Below, piece after piece: positions 8,061 to 12,268 of a DNA stretch of 12,268 nt. The position numbers and the translations under genes were made by a program. Origin of the DNA: Bacteroidota bacterium (GTDB lineage Bacteria > Bacteroidota > Bacteroidia > Bacteroidales > Prolixibacteraceae); NCBI GenBank assembly GCA_030691295.1, contig JAUYEQ010000555.1, forward strand, positions 1 to 12,268. The letters run 5' to 3'. Below the pieces are notes generated by a model. It saw only the letters and a list, made by a program, of their open reading frames with translations, did no database searches and had not been told where the DNA came from. Every line of letters starts with the position of its first letter. Positions within the stretch are counted from its first letter, which is position 1.

Positions 8061-8096
8061 AAAAGCCGCTTTCCTGAAAAGGGAAGCGGCTTTTTT
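8061..8096 (+). terminator. intrinsic, probably bidirectional terminator after mutB
   Basis: The stem GCCGCTTTCC (8065-8074) pairs with GGGAAGCGGC (8081-8090) with a single T·G wobble, around a TGAAAA loop, and is extended by AAAA/TTTT. A run of six T follows at 8091-8096. On the minus strand the stem is followed by TTTTG and then TATTTTT, so it can also stop transcripts from the converging gene at 8116-8670. Confidence 0.85.
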
Positions 8097-8115
8097 GATG
8101 GGAATTGGAATTTAA

Positions 8116-8670
8116 TCAGCTTAATTTCTTTTCAAGTACTTTTCCTATTTTTTCAAGTTGATAAGATATCATCCCAATATATGTTTCAGGGGGGGTGATT
8201 TTTCCAAAACCTTCAATATCATTAAATTCGAGTCTGAATATTTTCTTTTTCCCTTTCGTAATTGCGTCATCATATGTTAATTCAAACTCAACGTAGTCTT
8301 CAGTTTTTTCATTGAATTGTTCTTGTAAACTCATTAAGATGTATTTGTTTTCATGATTGGGAGGGAAAAGATCTAGTGTTTTTTTGAAGATTCCAATCTG
8401 CTTTAATTTTGTGCAAGCAGGATAACTGATATCTCTAATTATTTTGAATTGGAGATTTTTTGCGATTCCATTTCCAATATTCCTTACAACTAGACTTACT
8501 ATGTCAGGAGAACTGTCTCCATTAACTAAATAAGCTATCATATGTGCTTCTAAATGGAATTCCCTAGATAGTCTGGTTTCTCTAACTAGTTTGTATGTTA
8601 AATAAGAATAGATAGCTGTACAAATTGTAACAACTCCGGTGAAAATTAATGTAATTGATTCTGGTTTCAT
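8116..8670 (-). CDS. small membrane-anchored protein of unknown function
   Basis: The 184-residue product has one N-terminal membrane segment (about residues 6-25, LIFTGVVTICTAIYSYLTYK) followed by a soluble domain. The soluble part looks like a beta-sandwich: SLVVRNIGNGIAKNLQFKI resembles the strand-turn pattern of CARDB/Ig-like domains with the N-x-G-x-G-x-A-x-N motif common in anchored hypothetical proteins. The C-terminus is a short amphipathic helix rich in Lys and Glu (QLEKIGKVLEKKLS). I do not recognise a family. It starts 19 bp after the stop of the upstream SHOCT-like gene, so the two form an operon. Both genes are noticeably more AT-rich than mutAB, consistent with acquisition, and it converges on mutB across a shared terminator. 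Confidence 0.75.
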   Translation of the reverse strand: MKPESITLIFTGVVTICTAIYSYLTYKLVRETRLSREFHLEAHMIAYLVNGDSSPDIVSLVVRNIGNGIAKNLQFKIIRDISYPACTKLKQIGIFKKTLDLFPPNHENKYILMSLQEQFNEKTEDYVEFELTYDDAITKGKKKIFRLEFNDIEGFGKITPPETYIGMISYQLEKIGKVLEKKLS

Positions 8671-8689
8671 TCTTTACAAATTTGGAGAA

Positions 8690-9052
8690 TTAAAATTTTT
8701 CTAACCAATTAACTAAAGCATAAATTGAGTATCCAATAATTGCCAAGCCAATTGTTATCAAACATCCATTTCGCATATTTTCTTTGTCTTCTTCAATGTC
8801 CCTTTCACTTGGGGCAATACTTCTAACTCGTTTTTGATATTCCTCTTTGTCTATTACACCTGCATCAAAGGATATTTTAAGCTTATTCAAATTATCGGAT
8901 TCATTATCGGATAAAGCAATGATTATTCCTCCAATTACCGGACTTAATAAAAGGCAGGCCAATAATGCCACACCAAAACCAATTTTTCGTTTTCGTCCAT
9001 AAGAGGCAATGATAAGAGATAATAATATCCATCCTATGACAACAGCTTCCAT
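8690..9052 (-). CDS. small integral membrane protein with SHOCT-like segment
   Basis: The 120-residue product has three predicted membrane segments at about residues 3-18, 25-47 and 97-115. Between the second and third, residues 54-79 (NLNKLKISFDAGVIDKEEYQKR) match the SHOCT pattern: a short helix, then L-x-x-G-x-I-x-x-x-E-Y/F-x-x-x-K. SHOCT segments are short helical modules found at ends of membrane and other proteins and thought to mediate oligomerisation; here it is internal, which is less usual. The ATG at 9052 begins directly with a membrane segment and is the first plausible start. The gene is first in a two-gene unit with the anchored protein downstream. The molecular function is unknown. 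Confidence 0.78.
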   Translation of the reverse strand: MEAVVIGWILLSLIIASYGRKRKIGFGVALLACLLLSPVIGGIIIALSDNESDNLNKLKISFDAGVIDKEEYQKRVRSIAPSERDIEEDKENMRNGCLITIGLAIIGYSIYALVNWLEKF

Positions 9053-9120
9053 AATGTGTTTTTTCTGGTTTTGCTGGCCAAATTACTGAACTTTACTTAA
9101 TAATCCTATTTGCACCCGCC

Positions 9121-9249
9121 TTCTGCCTTCGATACGCCCAACACCACCATCGCTGAGTTCAAGGTTTTCACCGGGCTACTCAGGCAGCGGCTTCGGTAAA
9201 CGTTCGCAAAAGCGGCGCTCCCTGAGCGTTCGGAGGCGTGTCGAAAGGA
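9121..9249. repeat. interspersed repeat A, longer copy, with inverted ends
   Basis: The segment 9121-9198 is shared, in the same orientation, with 9897-9970 (TTCTGCCTTCG at the start, CTACTCAGGCAGCGGCTTCGG at the end, mixed similarity between). This copy continues to 9249, and its ends are near-inverted: CCTTCGATACGCC at 9126-9138 against the reverse complement of GGCGTGTCGAAAGG at 9235-9248. It contains no gene and looks like a small non-coding element with terminal inverted repeats. Confidence 0.65.
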
Positions 9250-9260
9250 GATTTTCTTGT

Positions 9261-9359
9261 GCGATGGGATGCCGAAATAAATTCGGCATGACGCTTCGAA
9301 TTGCGAATTACCATGATCAGAGCGTCATCCCGAACTTGTTTCAGGATCTGTCAGTACAC
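9261..9359 (+). repeat. 99-bp double-hairpin repeat, left copy
   Basis: The copy comprises a first hairpin ATGCCGAA/TTCGGCAT (9269-9289, 5-nt loop), a 31-bp middle, and a second hairpin ATCCCGAA/TTCAGGAT (9327-9347, one mismatch). The two hairpins are related to each other in inverted orientation. Relative to the copy at 9746-9844, the first 32 bp differ at 2 positions and the last 36 bp at 2 positions, while the 31-bp middle is unrelated in sequence but equal in length. It begins 16 bp past the GIY-YIG stop codon and may act as its 3' end. Confidence 0.85.
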
Positions 9360-9375
9360 CAAGAATCCAATTTTC

Positions 9376-9702
9376 CTATCTTCCTCGGGCAATTACTAAC
9401 TGACCCCCGACCTTCACATACCAATCTGCAGCCAAATCAACCATTTCGGGATTATTCTCTTTTATCAGGTTGATCTTCCATTCACGATGCCAGTTCTTCA
9501 ATTGTTTCTCCCGCTGGATGCATTCTGCCAGTCCTTCAATTATTTCGTAATGGACCAAATCGAACAGGTTGTATTTTGAAGTAAATGCTGAACCTTTCCC
9601 AGATTTGTGTTCCAAAACTCTTCGCTTAATTGCATTTGTTACCCCGATATAAAAAGTAGTTCTGTTCTTATTCGACATGATATAGACAAAGCCTTTTCGC
9701 AT
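9376..9702 (-). CDS. single-domain GIY-YIG endonuclease (URI-type)
   Basis: The 108-residue product is a stand-alone GIY-YIG nuclease domain. The signature halves are V6-Y-I8 and Y18-I-G20. R27/R28 and H32 (RRVLEHK) lie in the first helix, and E65 in QREKQLK is the expected metal-binding Glu. The tail LIKENNPEMVDL is typical of the short URI/UPF0213-like group, whose NPEW motif here reads NPEM. The last 15 or so residues (WYVKVGGQLVIARGR) extend beyond the usual end. It has no DNA-binding module of the kind attached to homing endonucleases, so target choice is unknown. All key residues are present, so activity is plausible. The gene is isolated and surrounded by repeats, suggesting it belongs with them and not with neighbouring genes. 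Confidence 0.9.
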   Translation of the reverse strand: MRKGFVYIMSNKNRTTFYIGVTNAIKRRVLEHKSGKGSAFTSKYNLFDLVHYEIIEGLAECIQREKQLKNWHREWKINLIKENNPEMVDLAADWYVKVGGQLVIARGR

Positions 9703-9745
9703 GGTGCAAGAGTTTTTACTAAATTAAGCAAAATGTCGGTGGTTT

Positions 9746-9844
9746 GCGATGGGATGCCGAAACAAGTTCGGCATGACACTCCGATCTAGGGTTATCGTTG
9801 TTAGGAGAGTCATCCTGAACTTGTTTCAGGATCTGTCAGCACAC
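9746..9844 (+). repeat. 99-bp double-hairpin repeat, right copy
   Basis: The first hairpin is ATGCCGAA/TTCGGCAT (9754-9774, loop ACAAG) and the second is a perfect ATCCTGAA/TTCAGGAT (9812-9832, loop CTTGT). The loops are reverse complements of each other, so the element is an inverted pair of related palindromes, like a bacterial interspersed mosaic element. It lies 43 bp upstream of the GIY-YIG start codon. Confidence 0.87.
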
Positions 9845-9896
9845 TCTGAATTGCATTGTCCCTTAGGTATTTGGCAGAAGTCGCATAGCATTCGAC

Positions 9897-9970
9897 TTCT
9901 GCCTTCGTTATACCCAACCTCACCATTGCTGATTTTAAGGCTTTCTGCTACTCAGGCAGCGGCTTCGGTA
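9897..9970. repeat. interspersed repeat A, shorter copy
   Basis: This copy matches 9121-9198 in the same orientation with a few substitutions and a short deletion. Unlike the other copy, the right-hand portion with the inverted end is missing, so it looks truncated. Confidence 0.6.
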
Positions 9971-9983
9971 GCGAATAGTATTC

Positions 9984-10016
9984 AGACCTGACAGGTTTTT
10001 GAAACCTGTTAGGTCT
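9984..10016. repeat. long palindrome, 15-bp stem, TTG loop
   Basis: AGACCTGACAGGTTT (9984-9998) pairs with AAACCTGTTAGGTCT (10002-10016), with 14 Watson-Crick pairs and one G·T. It has no following T-run, and no gene end lies close by, so a dispersed REP-like palindrome is more likely than a terminator. Strings of the type ACCTGACAGGTTT...AAACCTGTCAGGT are, from memory, abundant in Bacteroidota. Confidence 0.75.
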
Positions 10017-10255
10017 AGAGCCAGGCGCATTCGGTCAGATTTAGCTCAACACACGGTATTGCCAATAATGGTTTAAGTAGTATGGGAAGTTCGTTATTCG
10101 TAAAAGTTTGTTAACGCAGGATACAGACGCTAAACACAATCTTTTTCAGGCTATATTGCGATTTGTTGTTTGCAATCCGAATAAATTGTTTTATTATCTG
10201 ATATTTACGACAGCATATTTTTATACTTAAACCAATACCTAATTTTTAAATCAGC
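10017..10255. other. intergenic leader of the GH9-type gene, no feature resolved
   Basis: This 239-bp stretch becomes strongly AT-rich towards 10255 and must hold the promoter of the downstream glycosidase gene. I see no convincing TTTG/TAnnTTTG pair; TAAATTGT near 10180 is the closest to a -7 box. I see no further repeat, RNA gene or coding frame in it. Confidence 0.5.
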
Positions 10256-12268
10256 ATGAAAAGACCAACATTTTTGTCAGTTTTAATACTACTCCTGGCA
10301 GCCTTCAATAACGCTTCGGGTCAGGATTTGAAACTCAATGATCTTGAGTATTTCGAGACACAGGGCGTCAATGTCCTTGTGTACAATAACCTTTTTACCG
10401 GAGGTTTTAACGATGAGAAGACCGCCGGTATCGAAATGATTCACCACGGTGTCAGAACATCACAAGGCGGCGCTGTGAGACTTTCCAACACTCCGGAACA
10501 GTGGGATCTTGTTCCTGCAATCTCAAACCGAAAGGTTGACCGTGCATCGCAAACCATTGCGGCTTCGTTAAGGTACGACGATTACGATTTTGATTCGCGG
10601 GTGGTTGTCACGGCTAAGGGTAAAGGCGTTGAGATAGCTGTTTACCTTGATAAACCCCTTCCCAAGGCACTTGAAGGGAGTGCCGGATTTAATCTTGAGT
10701 TTCTACCCTCGCAATATTGGGCAAAGACCTATTTGATGGATGGGCGTCCCAATCGATTCCCTCGATATGTGGTAGGTAACACCATTACGAAGCCTAACAG
10801 TGTAAAACCTAAGCAATTCAAGGGGTTTGTAACTTCCGACGACAGGGGAACAGGCAAATTTATCGATCCGCTTCCTCTCGAAACAGGCCGTACCTTTCTG
10901 CTTTCACCCGATGAACCCGAACGTTTGGTAAAAATCAGCTCGCCTGATGCCGATATTATGCTCTTCGACGGCCGTATGCTGGCACAAAACGGCTGGTTTG
11001 TAGTTCGCAGTTTACTTCCGGCAGGAAAAACAGGCAAGGTTTTGACCTGGACCGTTGAACCAAATGCCATTAAAGGTTGGATAAGAGAACCAAATATCGG
11101 TTTCTCTCAGGTGGGCTACCTCCCTTCGCAACCAAAAGTCGCTGTGATTGAACTCGACAAGAAAGACAAACCGCTCACAAGCGCATCGATCTATAAAATA
11201 GGCGACGATGGCAATTCGACCAAAGTATTCAGCGGCAATATTGTACCCTGGGGTGACTATTATAAATACCACTATGTGAAATTCGATTTCTCTTCAGTCA
11301 AGACCCCCGGTATATACTATATTCAGTATGGAGACTTTAAAACCAATAACTTTTTAATAGATAACAGCGTTTACAACAAGATCACCGACGCCACCAGCGA
11401 TATATGGATTCCCATTCACATGAACCACATGTTTGTAAACGAGGCTTACCGGGTGTGGCACGGCGAGCCTTTCAAGGACGGTTATCTTCAGGCTCCGCCA
11501 AACTCAGATCACTTCGACCTTCATAGTCAGGGGCCAACAACCGATACCAAGTATAAAGCGCTGGAATTGATTCCCGGATTAAACATAGGCGGTTTTTTCG
11601 ATGCCGGAGATTTTGACATCGAGACAGGAGCGAACATTGGCGTGGTGCAGAACTTTGTCCAAACCTGGGAATATTTCAAACCCTTACGCGACCAGACTTT
11701 TGTCGATCAGAAGCAGCGCTATGTTGATCTTCACCGTCCGGATGGAACGCCAGACGTGTTGCAGTTTATCGAACACGGAACATTGAATCTGGTTGCACAG
11801 GCTGAGATTATTGGCCACATGACACAAACGCTCTCTAACGCGGTTCTCGATAATTACCATCACCTTGGAGACGCAGCCTCGTTAACCGACGGTCTTCCAT
11901 ATAATCCGAACCTTGGTCCTTATGAAGTAGCCGCTGACGGCCGTTCGAGCGGAGTTAAGGATGATTTGTGGGCATTTACGAGCCGCAATCCGGGCCTCGA
12001 CCTCAGAGCTGCGACGATGTTTGCCGCAGCAAGCCGGGCATTGAAGGGATATAACGACAATCTTTCGGCAAGAGCGTTGCAACAATCAAAAAGACTTCTG
12101 AAAGAGGCTACGGAAATCCTTGCCAAACAACCGCAGGAACGCGCTGGCAGGGGAGGCGGATCAGCAAATATGGCCACCAATCTTCAACTGTACATCTCAA
12201 CCGGGGAGAAACAATACATCGATAAATTTCAGGAACTTTTATGGCCTGCACTTGAGATTAGCGTTAGT
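10256..12268 (+). CDS. secreted glycoside hydrolase family 9-like protein (CelD_N plus GH9 domain), C-terminus outside window
   Basis: An open frame of 671 codons runs from ATG 10256 to the window end with no stop. Residues 1-23 form a signal peptide (FLSVLILLLAAF, ending ASGQ). Residues about 24-275 are a beta-rich region I do not recognise. Residues about 278-370 match the CelD_N Ig-like domain that precedes GH9 catalytic domains (NIGFSQVGYLPSQPKVAVI, then GIYYIQYGDFKTNNFLID). The catalytic domain follows, with the GH9 motif GGFFDAGDFD, D449-A-G-D452, which supplies the catalytic base. The general-acid Glu lies near the end of such domains and is not in view. The helical part is diverged from classical endoglucanases: PDVLQFIEHGTLNLVAQ replaces the usual DLLDEARWGLDFLLKMQ. 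Family activities include endo-beta-1,4-glucanase and exo-glucosaminidase; the substrate cannot be decided. The product is periplasmic or surface-exposed. Confidence 0.88.
   Translation, partial: MKRPTFLSVLILLLAAFNNASGQDLKLNDLEYFETQGVNVLVYNNLFTGGFNDEKTAGIEMIHHGVRTSQGGAVRLSNTPEQWDLVPAISNRKVDRASQTIAASLRYDDYDFDSRVVVTAKGKGVEIAVYLDKPLPKALEGSAGFNLEFLPSQYWAKTYLMDGRPNRFPRYVVGNTITKPNSVKPKQFKGFVTSDDRGTGKFIDPLPLETGRTFLLSPDEPERLVKISSPDADIMLFDGRMLAQNGWFVVRSLLPAGKTGKVLTWTVEPNAIKGWIREPNIGFSQVGYLPSQPKVAVIELDKKDKPLTSASIYKIGDDGNSTKVFSGNIVPWGDYYKYHYVKFDFSSVKTPGIYYIQYGDFKTNNFLIDNSVYNKITDATSDIWIPIHMNHMFVNEAYRVWHGEPFKDGYLQAPPNSDHFDLHSQGPTTDTKYKALELIPGLNIGGFFDAGDFDIETGANIGVVQNFVQTWEYFKPLRDQTFVDQKQRYVDLHRPDGTPDVLQFIEHGTLNLVAQAEIIGHMTQTLSNAVLDNYHHLGDAASLTDGLPYNPNLGPYEVAADGRSSGVKDDLWAFTSRNPGLDLRAATMFAAASRALKGYNDNLSARALQQSKRLLKEATEILAKQPQERAGRGGGSANMATNLQLYISTGEKQYIDKFQELLWPALEISVS

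Larger units (their letters stand above)
9261..9844. mobile_element. putative GIY-YIG nuclease cassette bounded by 99-bp direct repeats
   Basis: A single small GIY-YIG gene on the minus strand is enclosed by two direct 99-bp copies of a double-hairpin repeat, with 16 bp and 43 bp of spacer. The repeat core, TGAACTTGTTTCAGGAT with its mirror, is of a type I remember as dispersed in Bacteroidota genomes and often near such genes. Mobility is inferred from layout only. Confidence 0.45.

Noticed and set aside
9264..9473. Short plus-strand frame starting MGCRNKFGMTLR, with a similar one at 9749-9991
   Set aside because: Both are translations of the 99-bp repeat and run across unrelated DNA; the first also overlaps the GIY-YIG gene antisense.
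9984..10016. Terminator for a plus-strand transcript
   Set aside because: There is no T-run after the stem and no plus-strand gene upstream within reach.

Overview
The window looks like a chromosomal segment of a member of the Bacteroidota, probably an environmental or anaerobic Bacteroidales/Marinilabiliales-type organism; the rank below phylum is a guess. The evidence is a SusC-style TonB-dependent receptor with an N-terminal carboxypeptidase-regulatory-like domain, a two-subunit methylmalonyl-CoA mutase (MutA/MutB) whose best relatives in memory are Bacteroidota types, a TAnnTTTG-type -7 promoter element in front of mutA, a secreted GH9-type glycosidase, and repeat families common in this phylum.

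Layout. (1) 1-3196, minus strand: a 958-residue TonB-dependent receptor, followed 71 bp downstream by a secreted protein cut by the window edge. A perfect 16-bp palindrome lies directly in front of the receptor start. (2) 3434-8022, plus strand: mutA and mutB, which together convert succinyl-CoA and methylmalonyl-CoA (propionate metabolism). The pair is split by a 130-aa GxxExxY (PD-(D/E)XK-like) gene bracketed by inverted 24-bp arms, each made of three 8-bp units, and by a second pair of the same arms that no longer encloses a gene. A convergent hairpin terminator follows mutB. (3) 8116-9052, minus strand: an AT-rich two-gene unit of small membrane proteins, one with a SHOCT-like segment. (4) 9060-10255: a repeat-rich stretch. 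Its core is a small GIY-YIG nuclease gene lying between two direct copies of a 99-bp element built from two opposed hairpins. Outside these are two copies of another repeat and a 15-bp-stem palindrome. (5) 10256 to the end, plus strand: a long open reading frame that runs off the window, encoding a secreted GH9-family protein with a CelD_N-type Ig domain and about 250 residues of unrecognised N-terminal sequence.

The most interesting theme is that two unrelated small nuclease-like genes (GxxExxY and GIY-YIG) each sit inside their own distinctive repeat architecture. One of them interrupts a central-metabolism operon and is accompanied by what looks like an empty copy of itself. This resembles the REP/RAYT arrangement in logic, but with nuclease folds instead of a Y1 transposase. 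Mobility is inferred, not shown, by this single sequence.
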